This document shows, one piece after another, positions 16,362 to 23,074 of a stretch of DNA of 26,695 bases. The translations under genes and the position numbers were made by a program. Below the pieces are notes generated by a model. That model did not search any database. It was not told the origin of the DNA and worked only from the letters and a program-made list of their open reading frames with translations. Every line of letters begins with the position of its first letter. The first letter of the stretch is position 1. The stretch is from JAUXEH01 sp965602945 (lineage in GTDB: Bacteria > Acidobacteriota > Aminicenantia > Aminicenantales > Aminicenantaceae), in NCBI GenBank assembly GCA_965602945.1, contig CBFDBC010000021.1, positions 1-26,695 of the forward strand, written 5' to 3'.

Positions 16362-16407
16362 CCTAGCCTGTGAATCCTTCAGGTCAGTATTTTAACAGGT
16401 CAATGAG

Positions 16408-16692
16408 TTATTCAGTTTCCGTGTCATCGTCGAGGCTGCCGAATGCCCGGGAAAACTTGTCGAGGGCTTCCTCTTTCTTCTTCCGTGCCAGCTCGGCCGT
16501 CGAGGCGAACCTCTGGTCCAAGCCCTCCTGCTTCTTTTTCTCCTTGGCCAGCAGGGCATCCAGGGAACTTTTTTGCTTGGCAGCCTTCTCCGACTTTATG
16601 ACTTCCCTCGACTTGGGATCGATCCAGAGCCGGTTGCGGCAGCAGGGACAGTTGACCGGGAAGACATCTTTCTCGCCATTTTTGTCTTTCAT
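16408..16692 (-). CDS. Small CPCC/coiled-coil protein of unknown function
   Basis: A 94-residue protein that I do not recognise. It has one CPCC zinc-knuckle-like motif near the N-terminus (residues 15-18, in NCPCCRNRLWID), followed by a long, highly charged helix rich in Lys, Glu and Ala (about 32-80) that should form a coiled coil, and an acidic tail ending SLDDDTETE. A single CxxC pair would bind zinc only as part of a dimer or with other ligands. A GGTGAG ribosome site precedes the ATG at 16692. It lies 72 bases behind the sigma54 activator on the same strand, with a strong GC hairpin between them. Confidence 0.75.
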   Translation of the reverse strand: MKDKNGEKDVFPVNCPCCRNRLWIDPKSREVIKSEKAAKQKSSLDALLAKEKKKQEGLDQRFASTAELARKKKEEALDKFSRAFGSLDDDTETE

Positions 16693-16717
16693 GCGTCGCT
16701 CACCCTGAGCATTTTCT

Positions 16718-16732
16718 GCCGGCCGGGCCGGC
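16718..16732. repeat. All-GC perfect palindrome (hairpin) between two minus-strand genes
   Basis: GCCGGCC-G-GGCCGGC reads the same on both strands apart from the centre base. As RNA it would form a 6-bp stem with a 3-base loop, 33-47 bases after the sigma54-activator stop. No U run follows it on the minus strand, so it is not a classic intrinsic terminator; it could protect a 3' end or reduce read-through. Confidence 0.5.
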
Positions 16733-16764
16733 CCCCAAATGATACCATCATCGCCAGCTGATTC

Positions 16765-17808
16765 CTAAGGAAAATCCAATCCCTTCTGCTCCCCGGGTCC
16801 GGGGATCTCGATGCAGTGCTTTTTAATGAGTTTGAACAATCCCTGCCGGCTCAAGCCGATCTCCTGCGCGGTCCGCGCACGATTGTAATTGAAGCGATCC
16901 AGGGCTTGGCGGAGAAAACGTTTTTCGAATTCCGCCTTGGCCTGAAAATAATCATAACAGGAAGACTCGCTTGCCGTTTCCCCATACGGATTTATGCGCT
17001 GAGACAGGTCGCGTTCGGTGATCAGTGAAGATTCGCTGCAGAGGATCAGGCAGCGCTGGACCTCACCCTGAAGCTCACGGACATTCCCCGGCCAGGAGTA
17101 TTCCTGAAGGAGTTCCCTGGCTTGAGGCGTGAGAAACACACGGTCCCGTTTCAGCTCCCGGCAGAATTTCTCCAGGAAATGATCGACCAGCAGCAGTATG
17201 TCCTCCCTGCGGCGGCGCAGGGGTTCGAGTTCGATGGGCAAGATCTTCAACCTGTAGAGGAGATCCTCACGGAAGCCCCCCTCTGCCACCCGGTTCTCGA
17301 TGTCTTTGTTGGTGGCGCTTACGAAACGGACATCGACCGGTCGCGAGCGGTTTTCCCCAACCCTGCGGATCTCCTTCTCCTCGATAAGCCGCAGGAGTTT
17401 TGCCTGGAGATGGGGAGACAGATCCCCGATCTCATCCAGGAACAGGGTCCCCCCGGATGCCTCCTCCACCAGGCCGGGTTTGTCACGAACCGCTCCCGTG
17501 AAGGCCCCCCGGGCATATCCGAAAAGCTCACTCTCGATCAGATGCTCGGGCAGGGCGGCACAGTTGATCGCGACAAAACGGGAGCGACAGCGCGGTCCAC
17601 CCCGGTGGATGGAGCGGGCGACGACCTCTTTCCCGGTGCCGCTCTCCCCACCGATAAAGACGGGAGCGGTGGAATCGCTGAATTTCCCGATCAGGGCCAC
17701 AAGATGGAGGAATGCCTCGCTCTTACCTATCAATTCGTTACATGATACCGTCTGAACCAGGACCGCCTCCCCGGCCTGCTTCCGGAGATCACCCGAGTTT
17801 CCTCCCAT
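16765..17808 (-). CDS. Sigma54-dependent transcriptional activator without a sensor domain
   Basis: A bacterial enhancer-binding protein that opens sigma54 promoters using ATP. From the ATG at 17808 it has 347 residues: a short N-terminus, the AAA+ domain with Walker A GGESGTGKE (about 53-61), the sigma54-contacting GAFTGA loop (101-106), Walker B GGTLFLDEIG (about 119-128) and FREDLLYRL, then a Fis-type helix-turn-helix near the C-terminus (NRARTAQEIGLSRQGLFKLIKKH). There is no receiver, GAF or PAS domain, so like PspF it is probably controlled by a partner protein. The frame is open up to 18000, but that part overlaps the upstream TPR gene. An ATG at 17853 is a possible alternative start. 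Confidence 0.88.
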   Translation of the reverse strand: MGGNSGDLRKQAGEAVLVQTVSCNELIGKSEAFLHLVALIGKFSDSTAPVFIGGESGTGKEVVARSIHRGGPRCRSRFVAINCAALPEHLIESELFGYARGAFTGAVRDKPGLVEEASGGTLFLDEIGDLSPHLQAKLLRLIEEKEIRRVGENRSRPVDVRFVSATNKDIENRVAEGGFREDLLYRLKILPIELEPLRRRREDILLLVDHFLEKFCRELKRDRVFLTPQARELLQEYSWPGNVRELQGEVQRCLILCSESSLITERDLSQRINPYGETASESSCYDYFQAKAEFEKRFLRQALDRFNYNRARTAQEIGLSRQGLFKLIKKHCIEIPGPGEQKGLDFP

Positions 17809-17923
17809 GCCGTCACCGTATGGGTGACGCTTGCCCCTCGAAGATATTCTCATTCCTGAGGAAAGATCATACCCGTAACGTCCGGCGATCCGTCTGGGGA
17901 TTGAAGAGAAGGGAACGGTGAAG

Positions 17924-20041
17924 TCAGCGCTTGGGCGATAGAGACTGAAGTTTGGCCGCCACATCCCTGTAGTCCGGGTTCCAACCTGCAACCGCATCAT
18001 AGAACTCGAGTGCTTTCTTGCTGTCGTTCATGGATTCATAGAGGGAAGCCAACTCATACTTTAAAGCAAAGCTCTGATGGGCATCCTGCCCCGCTTTTTC
18101 CAGGGCTTTCTCCAGCCACCGGACAGCCTCCTTCGGTTCTTCTTTCTGCGCATAGCAGTGGCTGATCAGGGTGAGGCTGTCAATCTCCAGTATCTTGCTG
18201 TTGACCGCCAGCTTGCATTCTTTGATGGCCTCGTCGAAGAGCCCCTGCCCCATGAAGGCGACCGCCAGGTTGTAGTGGCTCTCATAGTCATCCTCGTCCA
18301 CCTTATCGTCCAGCGCCTTGCGGAAGTCAGTCACGATATCCGTCAGGGCTTTTTCCACGCTGGTCGTGTCACCGCGCAGCTGGACATTGCATACGGCGTC
18401 TATGGCTTCCACCTCATCTCCGATGATGTCCTTGAGGTCGAAAAACTTTTCCTCACCCCGATCTTCCTGCATCACGATGGGGATGAGGTCGGTTTCGGCA
18501 AAGATGTCGGCGGCGGAAAGATGGCCGTCCATGAGCTCGTCGGCAAAGCCCTGGGGCCCGCCCGTGGGCATGATCCCGGAGAGCTGATCGAACAGTTCCG
18601 TCTCTTTTTTGTGGATCTTTCCTATCTTCCCGGCGATATCCTTGGCCTTGCCTTCGGCGGTCAGCTGTTTGATCTCCTTGATCTTGGCGGCCACTCTTTT
18701 CTCGTCAGGGAAGCGCATCAGCAGGTTGTCCAGGATACGGCGCGCATTCTTGAACAGGCCCTGATCCATGTAGAGATCGACCTTGGTGAGCGTCGAATCG
18801 ATGACCTCGACGGTCTCGTCCACACGGACGGCAGAAGGCGCTTCTTCCTGTTCGCAATCCGGGGAGCCCAGTTCCCCTTTGAGGAAGCGGTAGTCGGAGT
18901 AGTAGGTCTGATTCTCGGGGAACATCTCCACCAGCTCTCCCTGAAGGGCCAGTATTTTTTTCAACAGGCCGTTCCTGCGGTACTGTTCGATCAGGACACC
19001 GTAGATGACTTCGAGGTCCTTCTTTTGCCGCTTATGTTTATAAATACCGGCCAGCTTCTCCAAAGTGGGCAGGTGGGCCTGCTTAGAGGCGAGCACCAGG
19101 CCCAGCAGCCCGACCGCCTTGTCTTCCATATGCTTTCGCACCAGGGAATCGACTAGCGGCTCGTACATCTCGAAGGCCTGATCCAGTTCCCCACGTTTGA
19201 TCAGGAGACGTCCGAGCTTGACACTGGCTTCCACTTCCTTGGGATGGAGGGAAATGATCCGGGAGAAGACCTCTTCCGCATGCTCGGTGTCTCCTCCCTC
19301 AAAATACAGGTTCCCCAAGAGGTACAGGGCCCTTACGTTGTCCGGGTCCTGCTTGAGGAAGGCTTGGGCGAGATCGAGTGCCTCCTGCTTCTTCCCTTCA
19401 TGTTTGAAAAACTCGATCAGGTTGGACAGGGTGCGCGGATTATCCTCTTTCAGCTTCCTGGCTTTATTCAGGAGCTTGTGTGCTTCAGCCAGGCGATTCT
19501 TCCGGATGCGGGATTCGGCCACCGTGTTGTATTCTTCGGCCGCCCTATCGTCCTGCCCCTTGTGCTGCAGGAGTCTGGCCAGGGCAATCCGTGAGTCCAT
19601 GTCCTCGGGACTCATCTCCAGCAGGGTCTCATAGGCCTTGATGGCTTCGTCGGCCTTTTTGTTCTTCACCAGGGCGGAGGCCAGGTTGGCATACTCCCTC
19701 CGGGCCTCAGAGGTGAAGCCCTGGTTGTCGTAGAGCCGTGCCAGCCTCTGGATCGCATCCAGATACTCGGTATCGATGCGGCTGATCCGTTTCAGCGTGG
19801 CGATCGCCTTGGAGTTCAGGCCCTTCTTTTCGTAAAAATCGGCGATCTTGAGCAGTTCCTCGACGGCCTTACGTTTCAGGCCGGCACGAACATAAAGGTC
19901 CCCGATCTGGGTCCGGATCGGGATGTCCTGCTCGGTGCCGGACAGCAGTTTCTGCAGCTCTGCCGCGGCATCCCGGAGTTTACCCCGCTTGATCAGTTTC
20001 TCTGCCTGGGCCTCGACCCTGGCTCTCTCTTTGCTGCTCAT
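17924..20041 (-). CDS. Large cytoplasmic tetratricopeptide-repeat protein
   Basis: A 705-residue protein without a signal peptide or membrane segment, built mostly of TPR-like helical hairpins. Clear repeats include EAIKAYETLLEMSPEDMDS, EALDLAQAFLKQDPDNVRA, HAEEVFSRIISLHPKEVEA and, near the C-terminus, DEAIKECKLAV and KALEFYDAVAGWNPDYRD. The middle (about 405-560) is acidic and less repetitive. TPRs are protein-binding scaffolds, so no enzymatic role is implied. Its ATG overlaps the rnhB stop by 4 bases (ATGA), so the two are coupled. The sensor-less sigma54 activator lies about 115 bases downstream. A link between the TPR scaffold and that activator is possible but unproven. Confidence 0.88.
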   Translation of the reverse strand: MSSKERARVEAQAEKLIKRGKLRDAAAELQKLLSGTEQDIPIRTQIGDLYVRAGLKRKAVEELLKIADFYEKKGLNSKAIATLKRISRIDTEYLDAIQRLARLYDNQGFTSEARREYANLASALVKNKKADEAIKAYETLLEMSPEDMDSRIALARLLQHKGQDDRAAEEYNTVAESRIRKNRLAEAHKLLNKARKLKEDNPRTLSNLIEFFKHEGKKQEALDLAQAFLKQDPDNVRALYLLGNLYFEGGDTEHAEEVFSRIISLHPKEVEASVKLGRLLIKRGELDQAFEMYEPLVDSLVRKHMEDKAVGLLGLVLASKQAHLPTLEKLAGIYKHKRQKKDLEVIYGVLIEQYRRNGLLKKILALQGELVEMFPENQTYYSDYRFLKGELGSPDCEQEEAPSAVRVDETVEVIDSTLTKVDLYMDQGLFKNARRILDNLLMRFPDEKRVAAKIKEIKQLTAEGKAKDIAGKIGKIHKKETELFDQLSGIMPTGGPQGFADELMDGHLSAADIFAETDLIPIVMQEDRGEEKFFDLKDIIGDEVEAIDAVCNVQLRGDTTSVEKALTDIVTDFRKALDDKVDEDDYESHYNLAVAFMGQGLFDEAIKECKLAVNSKILEIDSLTLISHCYAQKEEPKEAVRWLEKALEKAGQDAHQSFALKYELASLYESMNDSKKALEFYDAVAGWNPDYRDVAAKLQSLSPKR

Positions 20042-20664
20042 GAGTCGGCTCTGTCCTTCAGGTTGAAAGTCCGCCTGTGGAACACACTGGGACCCAATCT
20101 CTGGAGCGCCCGGTAATGCTCCCTGGTCCCGTACCCTTTGTGCCGGGCGAGGCTGTAGCCTTCGAAGATGCGGTCCAGGTGTACCACCATCTCGTCCCGA
20201 AGCACCTTGGCGACGATCGAAGCCGCTGCGATCGTGATGCTTTTTTTATCTCCCTGGCGGACCCTCTCTTGAGAATAATGTACATCATCCAGTCGAAAGC
20301 CGTCAACCAAAAGAAAGTCGGGCTCCAGGGCCAGCCTTTCGATGGCACGGCGCATGGACTCGAGGGCCGCCCAATGGATGTTCCGCTCTTCGATCTCGAC
20401 ATTGTTAGCCATGCCCCAACCTACGGCTTCCGCGCCCTGGAGGATAAGCCGGCAGAGACGCTGTCGCTTCCGCGGTGAAAGCAGCTTGGAGTCGTTGATC
20501 TCACACATCCAATCCCACATCGTTCCCTGGATCAGGTCAGGCGAAAATATGACAGCAGCCGCAACTACCGGGCCGAACAGGGCGCCCCGGCCGACTTCAT
20601 CAAGACCGGCCACGGCACGGTATCCCTGTGCCAGGGCATGTCGTTCCAACTGAAAATCGGGCAT
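20038..20664 (-). CDS. rnhB: Ribonuclease HII
   Basis: RNase HII cuts RNA in RNA-DNA hybrids and removes single ribonucleotides from DNA. The 208-residue protein has the signature GLDEVGRGALFGPVVAAAV near residue 20, with the catalytic Asp and Glu of DEVGRG. It also has NDSKLLSPRKRQ, a third acidic residue in LLVDGFRLDD and ITIAAASIVAKVLRDE. Its position downstream of rplS on the same strand is the common rplS-rnhB order. The 225-base gap to rplS carries a possible promoter of its own. The start ATG at 20664 has only a weak ribosome site (GAGG about 12 bases upstream). Confidence 0.95.
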   Translation of the reverse strand: MPDFQLERHALAQGYRAVAGLDEVGRGALFGPVVAAAVIFSPDLIQGTMWDWMCEINDSKLLSPRKRQRLCRLILQGAEAVGWGMANNVEIEERNIHWAALESMRRAIERLALEPDFLLVDGFRLDDVHYSQERVRQGDKKSITIAAASIVAKVLRDEMVVHLDRIFEGYSLARHKGYGTREHYRALQRLGPSVFHRRTFNLKDRADS

Positions 20665-20701
20665 ATGTCTCGTCCAGCCTCAGAAAGTATGCATCCTTGA
20701 G

Positions 20702-20731
20702 ATGATACACCAATTTCCACTGAGACATCAA
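20702..20731 (-). promoter_or_regulatory. Possible promoter of rnhB-TPR
   Basis: Read on the minus strand, TTGATG (20731-20726), an 18-base spacer and TATCAT (20707-20702) match the consensus 4/6 and 5/6, about 38 bases before the rnhB ATG. It sits in the 225-base gap between rplS and rnhB, which otherwise holds only short hairpins. Confidence 0.4.
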
Positions 20732-20863
20732 TTCCCGCCGCGATATTGTCCCGGTCGATACAAACCGGCCCCGGCGGTGCGGTGGGCCTCGCGTATCATC
20801 CAGAATAGTTTAGTCAAATCAGAAGGGGAGGGTTTGGATTTTCGATCAAATCCGGTGGATAGA

Positions 20864-20882
20864 CTGCGGTCAAGCTCCGCAG
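20864..20882 (-). terminator. Hairpin just after rplS (possible 3' end of the rpsP operon)
   Basis: CTGCGG and CCGCAG form a perfect 6-bp stem with a 7-base loop starting 8 bases after the rplS stop. A second hairpin (GGATTT/AAATCC, 20836-20853) follows. Neither has a U run on the minus strand, so intrinsic termination is uncertain; RNA 3'-end protection is the alternative. Confidence 0.3.
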
Positions 20883-20889
20883 CGGGGCT

Positions 20890-21231
20890 TCAGCGCGCTT
20901 CTTTGATCCGGGCTGCTTTACCGCGGAGGCTGCGAAGGTAATAGAGCTTGGCCCGTCTGACTTTGCCGCGGCGTACGACCTCGATCTTTCGGAGCATCTT
21001 GGAATGCAGGGGGAACACGCGCTCCACACCCACTCCGAAAGAGATCTTGCGCACGGTGAAGCTTTCGCGGGAGCCGGACCCCTTGCGGGCGATAACATCA
21101 CCACGGAATATCTGGATACGCTCTTTTTCGCCCTCCCGGATGACCACGTGGACCTTGACGGCGTCACCGATGTTGAAGGACTCTATATCCTGTTTCAGCT
21201 GTTTTTCCTCGACCTTATCAATGAGATTCAT
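20890..21231 (-). CDS. rplS: 50S ribosomal protein L19
   Basis: L19 sits at the interface of the two ribosomal subunits. The 113-residue protein is full length and shows the family features FNIGDAVKVHVVIREGEKERIQIFRGDVI and SFTVRKISFGVGVERVFPLHS (quoted as two blocks, about residues 19-47 and 57-77), then the basic RRGKVRRAKLYYLR tail. AAAGGA just before the ATG serves as ribosome site. It overlaps the end of trmD by 14 bases, in the standard rpsP-KH-rimM-trmD-rplS order. Confidence 0.97.
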   Translation of the reverse strand: MNLIDKVEEKQLKQDIESFNIGDAVKVHVVIREGEKERIQIFRGDVIARKGSGSRESFTVRKISFGVGVERVFPLHSKMLRKIEVVRRGKVRRAKLYYLRSLRGKAARIKEAR

Positions 21232-21970
21232 GTGTGTTTCCTTTCGTTTCGTTTTTTATGTCGGTCAGCATCCGCTGTTCCTCCCGGGTCAAGCTCTTCC
21301 GGGCCAGGAGATCCGGCCGTGTCCGCCAGGTCTTCTCCAACGAATGCTTCAGGCGCCATTTCTCGATCTGCGCGTGATTGCCGGAGACCAGAACCTCCGG
21401 CACCTTCATGCCCCTGAACTCCCGGGGACGTGTGTACTGCGGATGCTCGAGCAGGTCCTGACTGAAGCTGTCACACGCGACAGACTCACTCTTCCCCACG
21501 ACACCCGGGATGAAGCGGGAAGTCGCATCCACAATGATCATCGCGGCCACTTCCCCCCCGGTCAGGATGTAATCACCGATGGAGATCTCATCCGTGATCA
21601 GATCCTGGATCACACGCTCGTCCACGCCCTCATAACGGCCGCAGATAAGAATGATTCCCGGCTCCCCGGCCATCGCCTCCGCTCTCCGTGTATCGAACCG
21701 TTTGCCCCGGGGTGAAAGAAGATAGGCCGGAGCTTCCTCGGCTGCCCGGATATGCTCCACGGCCGCAAAAACCGGTTCTGGTTTCAACACCATTCCCGGG
21801 CTCCCGCCGAAGGGACGGTCGTCCACCTGACGGTGCTTATCGGTCGCAAAATCGCGGAGATTGTGCACATTCACGTTCAATAGCCTTTTTTCGATCGCTT
21901 TCCCCACCACTCCGGCTGAAAGAACAGACCCGAACATTTCGGGGAAAAGTGTAATTATATCAAATCTCAT
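21218..21970 (-). CDS. trmD: tRNA (guanine-N1-)-methyltransferase
   Basis: TrmD methylates G37 next to the anticodon using S-adenosylmethionine, preventing +1 frameshifting on the ribosome. The 250-residue protein carries the family N-terminus MRFDIITLFPEMF, FGGSPGMVLKPEPV, and the trefoil-knot SAM pocket parts LSPRGKRFD, LICGRYEGVDERV and SIGDYILTGGEVAA. The C-terminal helical domain includes PEVLVSGNHAQIEKWR, with the catalytic Asp/His region. It overlaps rimM at its start (11 bases) and rplS at its end (14 bases). It is interesting that the gene for this anti-frameshifting enzyme directly follows the frame-disrupted rimM. Confidence 0.97.
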   Translation of the reverse strand: MRFDIITLFPEMFGSVLSAGVVGKAIEKRLLNVNVHNLRDFATDKHRQVDDRPFGGSPGMVLKPEPVFAAVEHIRAAEEAPAYLLSPRGKRFDTRRAEAMAGEPGIILICGRYEGVDERVIQDLITDEISIGDYILTGGEVAAMIIVDATSRFIPGVVGKSESVACDSFSQDLLEHPQYTRPREFRGMKVPEVLVSGNHAQIEKWRLKHSLEKTWRTRPDLLARKSLTREEQRMLTDIKNETKGNTHESH

Positions 21971-22461
21971 TTATATCCAAAAGCCCAAGCGGCGGATCGA
22001 TCACCAGCCTCCTGTTCCGCAGGTCGAACTCCCTGCAGATGGTCCCGACCAGGGGGATCAGGATCTCCCGATCACCAGCGGCCACGACCAGAAGGTCATT
22101 GCACCGGATCCCGATCACGTCCTTGACCCTGCCGACCTCCCTGCCGTCCAGGGTCACGACCGAGAAACCCTCGATCTCGTGGAGGTAGAACTCGCCTTCG
22201 TCAAGGGGGTGCAGTTCCTCTTCGGCTGCGAATGCCTCGGCGCCGATGAACTCCTCGGCCTGGGTGATGGACTCGATCCCCTCTAATCGGACGATGTAGA
22301 ATTCTTTGAAAACGCGGACGGCTTCGACTTTAAAAGCGTCTAAGCGCCCCTCTCGATCAATATACAGCCGTGAAAAAAAAAGGCTCTGCGGGGATTCCCG
22401 CCCTGATGCGAAGCTCGCCTTTTTTCCCCTGACTTCTAACAACCCTTCCTATACTGATCAA
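21960..22461 (-). CDS. rimM: 16S rRNA processing protein RimM, split by a frameshift at a T9 run
   Basis: RimM binds S19 and helps assemble the 30S head. The conserved N-terminus lies in one frame, starting at TTG 22461 with IGRVVRSQGKKGELRIRAG. This frame passes the T9 run and stops at 22357-22359 after 34 residues. The rest (SRLYIDREGRLDAF onwards, through GEFYLHEIEGFSVV, the PRC-barrel part and PPLGLLD) is in another frame, open from 22442 to 21960. The two join smoothly at the T run (22373-22381, minus sense) if one base is skipped, or the run is read as 8 or 11 T. A GAGAAGG ribosome site lies 6 bases before the TTG, which follows the KH-gene stop by one base. Starting instead at TTG 22442 in the second frame gives 160 residues without the GxxGELR motif. 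Confidence 0.85.
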
Positions 22462-22462
22462 A

Positions 22463-22699
22463 TCAAACCTTCTCGATGATCTCCAGGTTGTATCTCCGCT
22501 TCTCTTTCATTCCGGCGGCACCCAAGATCACTCTGATAGCGCGAGCGGTTCGCCCCTGCTTTCCGATAACCTTGCCTAGATCATCCTGGGCGACCTTGAG
22601 CTCCAGGATCGTGGTCTGCTCCCCTTCCAACTGAGAAACAACAACTTTGTCCGGGTCGTCCACTAAGGCTTTGGCGATCAATTCTACGAGTTCTTGCAC
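22463..22699 (-). CDS. khpA: KH-domain RNA-binding protein (KhpA/YlqC type)
   Basis: A 78-residue single-KH-domain protein that binds RNA, usually in partnership with KhpB/Jag. The GxxG loop is visible in GKVIGKQGRTARAIRVIL. It starts with GTG at 22699, with a full AGGAGG ribosome site 5 bases upstream. It lies between rpsP and rimM, its normal place in this operon. Known family roles are in sRNA/mRNA handling and cell elongation, but the role in this organism cannot be read from sequence. Confidence 0.93.
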   Translation of the reverse strand: MQELVELIAKALVDDPDKVVVSQLEGEQTTILELKVAQDDLGKVIGKQGRTARAIRVILGAAGMKEKRRYNLEIIEKV

Positions 22700-22720
22700 T
22701 GTAACCTCCTTTTTGCGTTG

Positions 22721-22975
22721 TTAACCCAATGGTTTTTCGGAGTTAGAAGCTTTGTCCAAGAGCGACTGCACCGTTTTGGATGCTTGGGCCCCTTGTTTCA
22801 GCCAGTAGTTCGCTCTTTCCATGTCGATCTTGATCTCCGCCGGCTCTTTCAGAGGATCATAAAAGCCGATGATCTCTTTGGCCTTGCTTTCCCTCGGCCG
22901 CCGGCTATCGGTCACAATCACACGATAAAAAGGTTTTTTTTTCGCACCAAGTCTCATTAATCGGATTGATACCAT
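22721..22975 (-). CDS. rpsP: 30S ribosomal protein S16
   Basis: S16 is an early-assembly small-subunit protein. The 84-residue product matches the family from MVSIRLMRLGAKKKPFYRVI through DSRRPRESKAKEIIGFYDP to the helix ERANYWLKQGAQASKTV. The three lysines of AKKKP are encoded by an unbroken run of nine A (minus sense; 22934-22942). The start ATG at 22975 has a GGAGA about 13 bases upstream, which is longer spacing than ideal. The gene has its own promoter behind ffh and leads the ribosome-maturation operon. Confidence 0.97.
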   Translation of the reverse strand: MVSIRLMRLGAKKKPFYRVIVTDSRRPRESKAKEIIGFYDPLKEPAEIKIDMERANYWLKQGAQASKTVQSLLDKASNSEKPLG

Positions 22976-23009
22976 TTTTAACTATTCGTCTCCATTGTAG
23001 TAAATTGTG

Positions 23010-23038
23010 ATGATATCGGAAAAAAAACGCAAAGTCAA
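23010..23038 (-). promoter_or_regulatory. Sigma70 promoter of the rpsP operon
   Basis: Read on the minus strand, TTGACT (23038-23033), an ideal 17-base spacer containing a run of eight T, and TATCAT (23015-23010) match the consensus 5/6 each. The start point would fall near 23003, about 27 bases before the rpsP ATG. It lies in the 99-base gap behind ffh. Confidence 0.65.
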
Positions 23039-23074
23039 GGAATGGGGCATGCAATCGCTCGGGGGAAGGGTTCG

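Noticed and set aside
20665..20889. Looked for a small gene or RNA in the 225-base gap between rplS and rnhB
   Set aside because: Only a possible promoter and two short hairpins are visible; a 79-codon + frame here runs into rplS antisense and has no features.
22357..22442. Treating RimM as a normal 160-residue protein starting at TTG 22442
   Set aside because: This start drops the conserved GxxGELR segment, which is present in another frame just upstream and has a better-placed ribosome site.
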